A stretch of DNA of 57,694 nt from Desulfobacteraceae bacterium (GCA_013003715.1 JABDIN010000045.1:1-57694), one strand, 5' to 3'. Positions 9,074 to 18,390 are shown, numbered from the stretch's first letter. A program made the numbers and translations. Notes: generated by a model not told the origin, from the letters alone.

Positions 9074-9784
9074 ATGTCCCTTATCCAGGCCGCCATTGTG
9101 GTTGCATTGCGCGACGCTCAACCTGCCCCCAGGATTCTCCTGGTGCACCGTAATCCTGAATTGCCCGTTCAGGGCGATGCCTGGGCATTTCCGGGCGGAC
9201 ATATCTCCGTTGCCGACACGCTTCAAGGCCCGGGTATGGACAAAGCCGTGGCGTGCGCCGTGCGGGAAGTCAGCGAGGAGACCGGGCTCAACCTGTCACC
9301 CGCCGGGTTGAAGCTCATGGCCCGCTGGATTTCACCCCGGGAAGTGCGCCCGCGTTTCGACACCTGGATGTATATCACTGTCACCCGCCAGCACGGGGTC
9401 GAGGTGGATGGCCGGGAAATTGTCGGTCATCACTGGTATGGGGCCGGGGAGGCGTTGTCGGCCCACCATCGGGGGGATATCATGCTTTCACCGCCGGCCT
9501 TCGTCATCCTGTCCAACCTGGCCGCGCATCACCAGATTGACACCATGCTGTCCGAAATGATCGGTAAACCCGCCCCCCGGTTTGAACCCCGCCTTGTAAC
9601 CCTGCCGGACGGCAAATGTGCATTGTATTACGGGGATGGCGCTTATGACGACCGGGATATTGAACGATCAGGTCCACGCCACCGCCTCTGGATGCGCAGT
9701 TCCGGGTGGCGATACGAACGCACCTTTGAGGATCGAAAATACGGCCAGGCAGGCCTGTCATCTTCAGATCAACATGCTTTATGA
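9074..9784 (+). CDS. Nudix hydrolase
   Basis: A 236-residue Nudix enzyme. The Nudix box is visible as FPGGHIS (about 39-45) followed, after a spacer, by REVSEETGLNL (64-74), whose glutamates hold the catalytic magnesium. The spacing between GG and REV is longer than in the minimal box, as in larger CoA- or ADP-ribose-type Nudix families. Such enzymes cleave nucleoside diphosphates linked to another group; the substrate cannot be read from the sequence. A C-terminal extension of about 80 residues has no recognised domain. An AGGA lies 5 bases before ATG. The stop overlaps the start of the YgiQ gene by 4 bp, so translation is probably coupled. Confidence 0.85.
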   Translation: MSLIQAAIVVALRDAQPAPRILLVHRNPELPVQGDAWAFPGGHISVADTLQGPGMDKAVACAVREVSEETGLNLSPAGLKLMARWISPREVRPRFDTWMYITVTRQHGVEVDGREIVGHHWYGAGEALSAHHRGDIMLSPPAFVILSNLAAHHQIDTMLSEMIGKPAPRFEPRLVTLPDGKCALYYGDGAYDDRDIERSGPRHRLWMRSSGWRYERTFEDRKYGQAGLSSSDQHAL

Positions 9785-11553
9785 GAAAAGAACCGGTAAT
9801 TACCGCTGACCTGCCGGCCACCCGGCAGGAGATGAGCGCCCTGGGGTGGTCCCGGGCGGATGTCATCCTGGTGAGCGGGGATGCCTTTATCGATTCGCCG
9901 TACATTGGGGTGGCCGTCATCGCCCGGGTGCTGCTCGATGCCGGTTACCGGGTTGCCCTTATCGCCCAGCCGGACATCCACAATGACAGGGATATCACCC
10001 GGTTGGGCGAACCCGCCCTTTTCTGGGGCGTTACCGGGGGGTGCATGGATTCCATGGTGGCCAACTATACCGCCACCGGCAAACCTCGGCGAAGTGATGA
10101 TCTGACCCCCGGCGGGCGCAACACCCGGCGTCCGGATCGTACCGTCATCGTCTACAGCAACCTGATCCGGCGTCATTTCAAGCAGACCGTACCCATTGTT
10201 CTGGGTGGAATAGAGGCCAGCCTGCGCCGGATTTCTCATTACGATGCCTGGTCCGGGCGGGTGAGACGCTCCATTCTTTTCGATGCAAAGGCGGATCTGC
10301 TGTTATACGGCATGGCCGAAACCAGCATTGTGGAGGTCGCCCGGGCCATCGAGGACAAACACGACGTCCGCGGCATCCGGGGGGTCTGCTATATCAGCCC
10401 GGCATTGCCCGGGCCCGTGGACGTTTTCTCCGGACCGGACATCGCCTTGCCCGCGCACGCAGAGGTGGTCAAGGAAAAGGAGATGTTCGCGGAGATGTTC
10501 CGGACCTTCTACGCCAACATCCATCCACAGACGGCACGGCGTCTGTATCAGCAACAGGACACCCGTTATCTCGTCCATAATCCGCCGTCTTTTCCGTTAT
10601 CCGTGGAGGAGTTGGATGCCGTCTACGAACGGCCTTATACCCGGCAGGGGCATCCCCGGGAGAAAGATCAGGGCTCCATCCGTGCCCTGGAAACCATACG
10701 TTTCGGCCTCACGACCCACCGGGGCTGTTACGGCGAATGCCGGTTCTGCGCCATTGCCGTCCACCAGGGCACCCAGGTGGTCTCACGAAGCATGAATTCC
10801 CTGCTGCGGGAAGCCGCCTCATTCCGCAGCCATCCTGATTTCAAGGGCATCATCTCCGATGTGGGCGGACCCACCGCCAACATGTACGCCATTGAATGTT
10901 CCCGAAAGCAGCGCAAGGGCCCCTGCCGGGATAAAGGGTGTCTTTTCCCCGAACCGTGCCCTAAACTGCCCATCCGGCACCGGGCGCAGATGGACCTGCT
11001 CAGCCGGTTGCGGGCACTGCCCGGCATCCGGAAAGTTTTTATCGGGTCCGGTTTGCGTCATGACATGATTGCCGGTGACCGGCGGGATGGTATGGCCTAT
11101 CTCGAGCAGATTTTGAAGTACCATATCTCCGGTCAGCTTAAAATCGCACCCGAACATGTACAGGAGAATGTTCTCAATCTCATGGGGAAACCCGGACGGG
11201 ACATCTTGGAAGGTTTCCACGGGATGTTTTACAAACTCAATCAGCGACAGACCCAAAAGACCTTTCTCACCTATTATCTGTTGGCCGACCATCCCGGCTG
11301 CACCCTGGCGGACATGAAGGCATTGCGTGAATACGCCCTCCGCCGCCTTCGCATGCTGCCGGAACAGGTGCAGATCTTCACCCCGACACCATCCACCTTT
11401 TCAACCCTGATGTATCACACCCAGCGCGATCCCTTCAGCGGAAAGACGCTCTTTGTGGAAAAGAATGTGGGGGGCAAACAGAAACAAAAGGATGCCTTGA
11501 AGCGGACAAAGCAAAAGCACAGGTTTACCAAAGATAAGCGATCAAAAAGATGA
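9781..11553 (+). CDS. YgiQ-family radical SAM protein
   Basis: A 590-residue radical SAM enzyme. The cluster-binding motif CYGECRFC lies at about residues 316-323, with the expected SAM-binding pieces after it. The N-terminal part (TRQEMSALGWSRADVILVSGDAFIDSP) and the section HRAQMDLLSRLRALPGIRKVFIGSG are typical of the YgiQ family. The family's reaction is not established. The C-terminus is very basic (KQKQKDALKRTKQKH), a nucleic-acid-binding look common in the family. The ATG overlaps the Nudix stop (ATGA). The 3' end overlaps the 3' end of the convergent PepSY gene by 29 bp. Confidence 0.93.
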   Translation: MRKEPVITADLPATRQEMSALGWSRADVILVSGDAFIDSPYIGVAVIARVLLDAGYRVALIAQPDIHNDRDITRLGEPALFWGVTGGCMDSMVANYTATGKPRRSDDLTPGGRNTRRPDRTVIVYSNLIRRHFKQTVPIVLGGIEASLRRISHYDAWSGRVRRSILFDAKADLLLYGMAETSIVEVARAIEDKHDVRGIRGVCYISPALPGPVDVFSGPDIALPAHAEVVKEKEMFAEMFRTFYANIHPQTARRLYQQQDTRYLVHNPPSFPLSVEELDAVYERPYTRQGHPREKDQGSIRALETIRFGLTTHRGCYGECRFCAIAVHQGTQVVSRSMNSLLREAASFRSHPDFKGIISDVGGPTANMYAIECSRKQRKGPCRDKGCLFPEPCPKLPIRHRAQMDLLSRLRALPGIRKVFIGSGLRHDMIAGDRRDGMAYLEQILKYHISGQLKIAPEHVQENVLNLMGKPGRDILEGFHGMFYKLNQRQTQKTFLTYYLLADHPGCTLADMKALREYALRRLRMLPEQVQIFTPTPSTFSTLMYHTQRDPFSGKTLFVEKNVGGKQKQKDALKRTKQKHRFTKDKRSKR

Positions 11554-12082
11554 CCGGAACGGCCACCCCGATACCTGTCAGCCACTTGCCCCGTCCGGTG
11601 AGTCCCTTATTGCCTTTGAGCACAAACAGACCGGTCACGGTGAGTACACCCAATGCGACGGCATACAGATCTGCAAACCATGTCCATAGTTTTTTGGCAT
11701 GGTTGGTATGCAGGAAGTTCATCTCATAGAGAACCGGTCTGGGGATGGTTTTTTCCTGGATGACCTGTCCGGTGGGAAGATCCACGGTGATGGTGTTACC
11801 CTCCACGAATATATTCAGGGTTTTCGGATCGGGTTGAAACACATTTTTGAACTTCCGTTCCTCCGCCAGTTGAGCCAGCACCTGTTGCACATACGGCATG
11901 CCGGGTTGTTCTCCGGTTTGCAGGGCGTCGACCTTTGCGGTCACGCGCTCTATCCTGTAATTCGGGTTCCAATCGGCCATATGATTTACGGCTACGCCGG
12001 ATATGGCATAGATCAATGTCAGGCCCGCACAGAGATAACCGATATCACGGTGAATGATGTTGTTCCACTTCCGCCATTTCAT
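11525..12082 (-). CDS. PepSY-associated transmembrane protein
   Basis: A 185-residue inner-membrane protein of the PepSY-associated TM family. It has an N-terminal helix (YLCAGLTLIYAISGVAVNHM), a periplasmic segment of about 95 residues, and two C-terminal helices (FADLYAVALGVLTVTGLFVL and TGIGVAVPVIFLIAYLW). The HRDIGY and NHM motifs are typical of this family, often linked to iron or redox membrane functions; the exact role here is unknown. A strong ribosome site (AAGGAG) precedes ATG. It starts 9 bases after the DUF4920 gene, and the two form an operon. Confidence 0.85.
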   Translation of the reverse strand: MKWRKWNNIIHRDIGYLCAGLTLIYAISGVAVNHMADWNPNYRIERVTAKVDALQTGEQPGMPYVQQVLAQLAEERKFKNVFQPDPKTLNIFVEGNTITVDLPTGQVIQEKTIPRPVLYEMNFLHTNHAKKLWTWFADLYAVALGVLTVTGLFVLKGNKGLTGRGKWLTGIGVAVPVIFLIAYLW

Positions 12083-12091
12083 ACCGGCTCC

Positions 12092-12559
12092 TTACTCGAT
12101 TTCAGCGCCCAGGGCCCGTATACGGTAGGTGGTTTGCGGGCCGGTGATGGTGGACGGATCAAAGGCCTCCCCTTTCTCTTCCGCCTGGTGTTCGGCATGC
12201 TCGAGGGCTTCCTCATAACTCAGGCTTAACTCCTCGACTACCCCTTCCACCAGGGCGGTCTTGCCCTTGGCGCTTAATGGGAAAACGATGACACCATCCA
12301 AAACCTTGATCTGGATCTTTTCAAATGGTTCGTCGCTGGCCAAATCCATCCAGCACCCACGCTTGGCGCAAACATCTACCACTAGACCCTTGACCAGAAC
12401 TTTTTTGTCCACAAACAGTTCCGGATTTTTGCCGATGATCGAGATTTTGGTAACTTCGGTCAGGGTGAGAGGTTGGCCGTATTGTTCGGCAAATGCCCAT
12501 TGGGCGGTCATCATCAGGGATAGAAGGGTAACCAGACATAAAATTGAAATTTTCTTCAT
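12092..12559 (-). CDS. DUF4920 periplasmic protein
   Basis: A 155-residue exported protein: signal peptide (MKKISILCLVTLLSLMMTAQWAFA, cut after about residue 24) followed by a DUF4920 domain, an OB-fold-like module. The family signature VVDVCAKRGCWMDL with two cysteines (about 59 and 64) is present. The pair could bind a metal or form a disulfide; function is not established. Ribosome site GAGGAG lies 8 bases before ATG. It is the first gene of a two-gene unit with the PepSY membrane protein, which suggests a joint envelope function. Confidence 0.87.
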   Translation of the reverse strand: MKKISILCLVTLLSLMMTAQWAFAEQYGQPLTLTEVTKISIIGKNPELFVDKKVLVKGLVVDVCAKRGCWMDLASDEPFEKIQIKVLDGVIVFPLSAKGKTALVEGVVEELSLSYEEALEHAEHQAEEKGEAFDPSTITGPQTTYRIRALGAEIE

Positions 12560-12740
12560 TTGTCATTCTCCTCATTGATATGGTTCGAAAATATGTATTC
12601 GTCGTAAATTCCGGTTGTGTTCGCCGAAAATGGAAGTGTAATCATCAGCAAGATAGATGCCAAGTTTCAGACAACCATGCGCAATGGAAACCCTTGATAT
12701 CGGCTGGATTACGGCACAGGCCCATTCAGTTCTGCATGGT

Positions 12741-12782
12741 GTTAACTTGCCGTGGCAACAGATGTTAACTTAACAGTTAACA
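12741..12782. promoter_or_regulatory. Cluster of palindromes, possible operator
   Basis: GTTAAC occurs three times within 42 bases. TGTTAAC (12763-12769) and GTTAACA (12776-12782) form a perfect 7-bp inverted repeat with a 6-base spacer. TTGCC and GGCAA (12747-12758) form another with a 2-base spacer. It lies about 180 bases upstream of the DUF4920-PepSY operon and just after the aminopeptidase gene. A dimeric regulator could bind here; this is inference, and no regulator gene is adjacent. Confidence 0.35.
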
Positions 12783-12825
12783 CGCTCTCCAGCGCGTTGC
12801 CGGCGTTTTCGTGTTTGCAATCCCC

Positions 12826-14604
12826 TCATATCGGTCCGGTTTTCTTTTTCAGAAAGGCTTTTTCGTCCTGATCCAGGTGAGGCGAGAGCCGATCATAGAC
12901 GGTGGTGTGATAATCGTTCAACCATTGGATCTCCTGGGGTGAGAGCAAGGCCGGGTCGATGAGTTCCCGTTCCATGGGAAAGAGGGTGATGGTATCGAAG
13001 CCCAGAAATTTCCCGAATTCGCTTTCGGTCCTGGAGACGGTGACGATGATGTTCTCGATGCGGATGCCGTATTTCCCTTCCCGATAAATCCCGGGTTCGT
13101 TGGTGATGACCATGCCGGGTTTCAGAGGTTCTTTCCGGGGCAGGGGGCTGATGCTGTGGGGTCCTTCGTGGACGCCGAGAAAATGACCGATGCCGTGGCC
13201 GGTACCATGGAGATAGTTTTTATGTTGATCCCATAGCGGCTTTCGGGCCAGGGCATCCAGCTGCGCACCGGAGGTGCCCTCGGGGAATACGGCGGTGGCC
13301 AGGGCAATGTGGCCCTTGAGTACGAGGGTATAGTCCCTGATTTCCGCCGGTTCGGGAGGTCCCACCGGGAAGACCCTGGTGATGTCGGTGGTGCCGTCCA
13401 GGTATTGCCCGCCGGAATCACTGAGGAGTAGTCCCCGGCCTTCAATACGCTTGGACATTGTGGCCGTTGGATAATAGTGAATGACGGCGCCATTTTCCTT
13501 GAAACTGGCACCGGTATGGAAACTGTCCCCCCGGAAACCCTCCTGAAGACTCCTGTAATAGCGAATCTTTTCGGCTACCGCCCATTCGGTCAGCGGTTGA
13601 TCGCCGGCGGCGCTGTCGAACCAGTAAAAGAACCGGGTCAGGGCCACCCCGTCCTTGGCTAGTGCATTTCTGATCCCGGCCAGTTCCACCTCGTTTTTAA
13701 CCGCTTTCAGGCGCGTCGGGATACTCACTTTTGCCGGTCTTCTCGACTTCCCGGGAATGATATAATGGTACAGGGCACAGATTTTATCCGATGCAAAGGC
13801 CACGCTCTGCGTCTCTTTGACCTCGCTCAGGTGGTTATCGATATCCGTATAGGGCAACAGGGTGACACCGTCATCCACCAATTGGCGCCGGATGTCGCCG
13901 GACACTTTTGCCGCATCGATAAATAGCCGGACATCATTCATGCCCACAAGGGCATGGCTCAGGAAGACCGGTGTATGCACCACATCACTGCCGCGCAGGT
14001 TCAGGAGCCAGGCGTTATCGTCCAGGGCCGATAACAATACCAGATCGATCCCGCCATCTTTCATTTCACGCCTGACCTTTTCGATCTTTTCTTTTCGGGA
14101 AGAACCGGTATATAGTTCTTCAATGGCAAACACCGGGTCCGTCGGTATGGGAGGGCGATCCGTCCACACCGTTGATATCAGGTCCTGGGTGAGAACAAGT
14201 TTGATGGACCGCTCGGACAGGAATTTTTTCAGTTTTTTATAAGCATCCGCGGATACTTCAAGACCGCCGACACCGACGTTGCCGCCGGCCTCCAGTTGAC
14301 CGGCCAACCAGGCCTGAAATTCGGGCACATCCGGCATCCCCTGGCGAAACAGCTCGATGCCGGTACCGGCCAATTGTTTTTCGGCCTGGATGAAATACCG
14401 CGAATCCGTCCACAAACCGGCGTTGTCCGCCGTGACGACCACCGTACCGGCCGACCCGGTGAATCCGGAGATGAATTCACGGCTCCGCCAATAGGCGGCG
14501 ACGGTTTCGCTCATGTGCGGATCGGTTCCGGTGATGATATAGGCCCCGAGGCCTTGTGCGTTCATTTCATTGCGCAGCGCGGTGATTCGATCTCTGATTT
14601 GCAT
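12826..14604 (-). CDS. Aminopeptidase P family (M24B) Xaa-Pro peptidase
   Basis: A 592-residue enzyme that removes an N-terminal residue ahead of proline. It has the long three-domain form: two creatinase-like N domains (about 1-300) and the C-terminal pita-bread catalytic domain. Metal ligands are visible: the aspartates in DSGGQYLDGTTDITR, the histidine in GTGHGIGHFLGVHEGP, and the glutamates in NEPGIY and GIRIENI. No signal peptide, so it acts in the cytosol. Ribosome site AGGAGA lies 7 bases before ATG. It is transcribed away from hutH across a 149-bp shared promoter region, which hints at linked amino-acid use. Confidence 0.93.
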   Translation of the reverse strand: MQIRDRITALRNEMNAQGLGAYIITGTDPHMSETVAAYWRSREFISGFTGSAGTVVVTADNAGLWTDSRYFIQAEKQLAGTGIELFRQGMPDVPEFQAWLAGQLEAGGNVGVGGLEVSADAYKKLKKFLSERSIKLVLTQDLISTVWTDRPPIPTDPVFAIEELYTGSSRKEKIEKVRREMKDGGIDLVLLSALDDNAWLLNLRGSDVVHTPVFLSHALVGMNDVRLFIDAAKVSGDIRRQLVDDGVTLLPYTDIDNHLSEVKETQSVAFASDKICALYHYIIPGKSRRPAKVSIPTRLKAVKNEVELAGIRNALAKDGVALTRFFYWFDSAAGDQPLTEWAVAEKIRYYRSLQEGFRGDSFHTGASFKENGAVIHYYPTATMSKRIEGRGLLLSDSGGQYLDGTTDITRVFPVGPPEPAEIRDYTLVLKGHIALATAVFPEGTSGAQLDALARKPLWDQHKNYLHGTGHGIGHFLGVHEGPHSISPLPRKEPLKPGMVITNEPGIYREGKYGIRIENIIVTVSRTESEFGKFLGFDTITLFPMERELIDPALLSPQEIQWLNDYHTTVYDRLSPHLDQDEKAFLKKKTGPI

Positions 14605-14672
14605 GTAGACGATCTCCTGTTGAATTAATGAGTGGACCGATATTATCCTATTTTATCGACGAAGGAAACCGC

Positions 14673-14699
14673 TTGACAGAAAATCTGCAAATATATAGT
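14673..14699 (+). promoter_or_regulatory. Candidate promoter for the histidine ammonia-lyase gene
   Basis: TTGACA (14673-14678) is followed after 15 bases by TATAGT (14694-14699), about 55 bases before the start codon. The spacer is shorter than the ideal 17, so the assignment is tentative. Confidence 0.35.
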
Positions 14700-14753
14700 C
14701 ATGTATATACAACTTGCGGTCATGCAATGGACGGATAGAAAGAGAGGACAGTG

Positions 14754-16286
14754 ATGAGCAGGACCATTTCCCTGGGTTACGATGGATTGACCCTTGATGA
14801 CCTGATGACCATCGCCCGGCAGCATGCGGCGGTGAAGATCACAAAACCGGCAGCGGCGCGGATTTTAAAATCCCAGGCGCTCATCGAGAAATGGGTTGAG
14901 GCGGAGTACAATGTTTACGGCATTACCACCGGGTTTGGATTGCTCAGTGAAGTGATGATCTCCGTGGACGATAGCCGTCTGCTGCAAAAAAACCTGCTGA
15001 TGAGCCATGCCTCCGGTGGCGGCGATCCGCTGCCGGAAGATGTTGTCCGCGCCGTCATGGCCCTGCGGATAAAGGACCTGGCCAAGGGCCATTCCGGTAT
15101 CCGTCTGGAAACGGTTCACCGCCTGGTGGGGATGCTCAACAAAGGCGTCGTTCCGGTGGTGCCGGAGAAAGGATCCGTGGGTGCCAGCGGAGACTTGTGC
15201 CCCCTGGCCCATTTGTGTCTGGTATTGATCGGTATGGGCGAGGCGGTTGTGACGGGTGAGCGCGTGAGCGGTGCCGTGGCGTTGGCGAAATTCGGGTGGA
15301 ACCCCCTTGAACTTCATGCCGGGGAGGGGCTGGCGCTGATCAACGGTACCCAGGTGATGACAGCCATCGGTGCATTGGCCGCCGTTGACGCAACGGCATT
15401 GTGCAAGCTCATCGATGTCGCCGCCGCCATGAGTCTGGAGGTGCTGATGGGGAGCCGCACCGAATTCGATCCCCGAATCCAGGAGGTCCGTCCCCATCCC
15501 GGTCAGGCCGCCGCCGCCGACAACATGCTGCGCATTACGCTGAACAGCGAAATCATCACGTCACACAAGGATTGTGCACGGGTTCAGGATGCCTATACCT
15601 TGCGATGCTCACCCCAGGTACATGGCGCCAGCCGTGATGCGGTAAAATACACGGCGGATGTTTTGGAAACGGAAATCAATTCGGCCACCGGAAATCCCCT
15701 GATTTTCAACGATAGCGAGACCTATTTCTCCGGCGGTAATTTTCACGGGCAGCCTGTGGCGCTGGCCATGGATTTCATGGGTATGGCCCTGGCGGAACTG
15801 GCCAATATATCGGAGCGGCGAATAGAACGTCTGGTGAATCCGAAACTCAGCGGACTGCCGGCATTTCTGGTCAGCGACGGTGGTTTGAACTCAGGCTATA
15901 TGATTGCGCAATATACCGCGGCCGCACTGGTGTCGGAGAACAAAGTCCTGGCCCATCCGGCTTCCGTGGATTCGATTCCCACCTCGGCCAACAAGGAGGA
16001 TCATGTATCCATGGGCACAATTGCCGCCCGGAAATGCCGGGAAATATTATCAAATGTGGAACATGTCATTGCCATTGAATTTCTTTGCGCTGCCCAGGCT
16101 CTGGACTTGTTTACCAACCTGAAACCCGGAGAGGGAACCAAGGCCGCCTACGAGGTGATACGGGGCACCATTCCCCACCTGGACAAGGACCGGGTGCTGT
16201 CCCCGGATATCGCCGCCGTCGTCGATCTGATGCGTAGCGGTAAAATTCTGGCGGCTGTGGAGGGCAGGCTCGGCAAATTAAAATAG
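14754..16286 (+). CDS. hutH: Histidine ammonia-lyase
   Basis: A 510-residue lyase that removes ammonia from histidine to give urocanate, the first step of histidine breakdown. The Ala-Ser-Gly triad that cyclises to the MIO cofactor is at 144-146 (GSVGASGDLCPLAHL). His85 in LLMSHASGGG and the glutamate in NKEDHVSMG match residues characteristic of histidine rather than tyrosine or phenylalanine lyases. The Tyr in YGITTGFG is also kept. The ATG at 14754 is preferred because AGAGG lies 6 bases upstream; a GTG one codon earlier is too close to it. No other hut genes (hutU, hutI) are in the window, so the pathway must be completed elsewhere or the product used differently. Confidence 0.93.
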   Translation: MSRTISLGYDGLTLDDLMTIARQHAAVKITKPAAARILKSQALIEKWVEAEYNVYGITTGFGLLSEVMISVDDSRLLQKNLLMSHASGGGDPLPEDVVRAVMALRIKDLAKGHSGIRLETVHRLVGMLNKGVVPVVPEKGSVGASGDLCPLAHLCLVLIGMGEAVVTGERVSGAVALAKFGWNPLELHAGEGLALINGTQVMTAIGALAAVDATALCKLIDVAAAMSLEVLMGSRTEFDPRIQEVRPHPGQAAAADNMLRITLNSEIITSHKDCARVQDAYTLRCSPQVHGASRDAVKYTADVLETEINSATGNPLIFNDSETYFSGGNFHGQPVALAMDFMGMALAELANISERRIERLVNPKLSGLPAFLVSDGGLNSGYMIAQYTAAALVSENKVLAHPASVDSIPTSANKEDHVSMGTIAARKCREILSNVEHVIAIEFLCAAQALDLFTNLKPGEGTKAAYEVIRGTIPHLDKDRVLSPDIAAVVDLMRSGKILAAVEGRLGKLK

Positions 16287-16329
16287 GGCTGATGCCGGAT
16301 GTGCTGAAGTCGGTAGTCCTCTCTTTTTA

Positions 16330-16458
16330 TCACCTATGGCCGATGGTGCCGCCGTGGTAATCCAGGCGATAAACCGGTTTATCCCTGAAAAATATGGTTT
16401 CAACCCCGATGAAACGGTCATAGGCACCTTCGCTCTTATCCGCATAGCGGAATTTCAT
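16330..16458 (-). pseudogene. Small ORF or fragment similar to DUF5680
   Basis: A 42-residue frame with AAAGGA about 12 bases before ATG. The text FIGVETIFFRDKPVYRLDYHGG (in two parts: FIGVETIFFRDKPVY and RLDYHGG) follows the DUF5680 pattern, in which a Phe-x-Gly-Glu-Glu strand is followed by a strand ending in Tyr-x-Gly. The full domain continues for at least 20 more residues, but here two stops (TGA TAA) close the frame. It is best read as a truncated remnant, although a short functional gene cannot be excluded. Confidence 0.45.
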
Positions 16459-16561
16459 ATAAAAAGAGTCCTTTCGTTTTGGTGGTTGTCAAAGTACCAG
16501 AAATATAATAAATGAGAGTCACTTTAACCGACTTTTCAAGCGAATCAATGCTTTTTTTCCG

Positions 16562-17713
16562 ATGGGTACGGCAGGGCTGCACGTGAACCCGTTCAATTCC
16601 CCACATTTATGTTCCCGAAATTGGTTTGTCGGCCTCCTGGTGCTGATTACGGCGGTGATTCTCTATTTCGGACTGAATCCCAAAGACTTTCATTTCATCA
16701 ATAATGTGAACCGAATCAGCGATACCCCCGGCATTCGCTTCGGTGATTACAGCATTGCCTATACCGAGCCGTTTCTCAACAATTCGCCACAGTCCCTTTC
16801 CGATTCCTATTCCATTGAGATCTCCCTCAAACCGTCACTATCGCAGGAACCCGGTCAAAAATTCATATTGTTGTTTTACAATGGTGATGCCGATTCGCAA
16901 TTACTGCTGACCCAATACAGAACCTGGTTGATCATGATGAATGGCGATGATTACGCCCATAAGCGAAAGACCAAACGGATTTCCATGAATATGGAGTCTT
17001 TCGGGCATGAGCCGATATATCTCACGATTACCACGGGTGCGAACGGTACCAAACTCTATGCCAATGGCGCGCTGGCGGCGGAAAAAAAGGATTTGAGGCT
17101 CCAGGTGCCCAGTGACGGAAACAGCCGCCTGATCCTTGGCAACTCGGCACACGGCGGTCACTACTGGCAGGGTGTGATATACAGCCTGGGGCTCTATGCG
17201 TACGAATTGGATGCCGGCACCATTTTGCGGCATTACCGGCTTTGGAAGCCCTCGCGTGAGTATGCCTTTGCCGAAAAATCGTCGCCACACGCGTTCTACC
17301 TGCTAGACCGGATTGAGCAGGCGAAATCCCATGACGCCTCCGGCAATGGCAATCACCTGATCATCCCGTCACAATTGATCTTCCTCGAGAACGAGATGCT
17401 GTCCTGGCGGATGGACGGCGTGCGCTTTGCCAAAGGATTTATACTGGATACGGCGTTGAATCTGACAGGGTTTGTGCCCTTTGGCATGGTGCTTTCGGTA
17501 TTGTTGATCGGGTTCAACCGGTCCGGCCGTGGAAAGGCCATCGTCATTTCCGTTCTGGCGGGTTTCTCATTAAGCCTGTTCATCGAGATCCTGCAGGCCT
17601 GGATGCCGTCAAGAACATCCAGCGCGCCGGATCTGATTCTCAATACCCTTGGCGCTTTCATCGGGGCTTATCTCATCAGCTGTTTTATCCCCAGGCATCG
17701 TGCGTCGGTATAA
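16562..17713 (+). CDS. VanZ-family membrane protein with LamG-like domain
   Basis: A 383-residue protein. An N-terminal membrane helix (WFVGLLVLITAVILYFGLNP, about 22-41) is followed by a large extracytoplasmic beta-rich region (about 55-235) with LamG/concanavalin features (SYSIEISLKPS, then LYANGALAAEKK and LILGNSAHGGHYWQGVIYSLGLY). The C-terminal part is a VanZ-like bundle of helices (about 285-378) with LNLTGFVPFGMVLSV and the signature FIEILQAWMPSRTSSAPDLILNTLGAFIG. VanZ proteins can confer low-level teicoplanin resistance, but most members have no known role. A carbohydrate-binding function is inferred from the LamG fold. The start is uncertain, with no strong ribosome site; GTG seven codons on is an alternative. 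Confidence 0.85.
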   Translation: MGTAGLHVNPFNSPHLCSRNWFVGLLVLITAVILYFGLNPKDFHFINNVNRISDTPGIRFGDYSIAYTEPFLNNSPQSLSDSYSIEISLKPSLSQEPGQKFILLFYNGDADSQLLLTQYRTWLIMMNGDDYAHKRKTKRISMNMESFGHEPIYLTITTGANGTKLYANGALAAEKKDLRLQVPSDGNSRLILGNSAHGGHYWQGVIYSLGLYAYELDAGTILRHYRLWKPSREYAFAEKSSPHAFYLLDRIEQAKSHDASGNGNHLIIPSQLIFLENEMLSWRMDGVRFAKGFILDTALNLTGFVPFGMVLSVLLIGFNRSGRGKAIVISVLAGFSLSLFIEILQAWMPSRTSSAPDLILNTLGAFIGAYLISCFIPRHRASV

Positions 17714-17919
17714 AAAGCCGACAACCCGCTTCCCCCTGTGCATTTCAATAAAAATCGACACCTCATTATCAGGTTTACGTTTTGTCCGCACTTGGCTACA
17801 ACACCATTACTTCGTTGATTTTAAGAATATCGTCACTATGTTAATTGAACTTCGCCGGTCAACCGCTGATTGTATTTTGAACGCCGGACACGTTCCGGGA
17901 TATCGAAAGGAGATTTTTT

Positions 17920-18255
17920 ATGGAAACCACTTCATCCGCTCCCATCGGCGAGCCTTTTGGTTTGTCGGAGCATGTCACCTATGCCATCGGTTCGGTGGTC
18001 AGTAAAACCCTGCTCAAGAAAGACATCGGCAATATCACCCTGTTCTCCTTTGACGCCGGTCAGGGATTGAGTGAGCATACGGCACCGTTTGACGCCACGG
18101 TGTATATTCTCGACGGAGAAGCACAGATCACCATCGGCGGGAATACCAGCCGGGTTGCGGCCGGTCAGATGCTGATCATGCCGGCCAATGTGCCTCATGC
18201 CCTGCATGCGGAGAAACAATTCAAAATGCTGTTGATCATGATTCGGGGGGAATAG
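17920..18255 (+). CDS. Cupin domain protein
   Basis: A 111-residue single cupin. The two cupin motifs are visible: GQGLSEHTAPFDATVYILDGEA (about residues 47-68) and the second around LIMPANVPHALHA (about 86-98). Histidines in both can bind a metal. Small stand-alone cupins have many roles (isomerases, dioxygenases, sensors), so no substrate is given. A clear AAGGAG lies 8 bases before ATG. It stands alone, with about 205 bases before it. Confidence 0.88.
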   Translation: METTSSAPIGEPFGLSEHVTYAIGSVVSKTLLKKDIGNITLFSFDAGQGLSEHTAPFDATVYILDGEAQITIGGNTSRVAAGQMLIMPANVPHALHAEKQFKMLLIMIRGE

Positions 18256-18340
18256 GACGAATGGGGAAACGGCAGGCATCTGTTTGTCCAGGTATTTCAG
18301 GTCCCCATTCACCTTATCGTTTTGCAAAAACCTTCAATAT

Positions 18341-18390
18341 AATGACAAATATCAAAGCTCAAATTTCAAATGGCGGTATGCTGTCCTTTT
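18341..18390 (-). repeat. Dispersed intergenic repeat, copy 2 (inverted)
   Basis: The reverse complement matches the copy at 8841-8890: GGACAGCATACCGCCATTTG followed by TGAGCTTTG and ATTTGTCATT blocks. It lies between the cupin gene and the end of the radical SAM gene, within an otherwise empty 210-bp gap. Confidence 0.6.
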
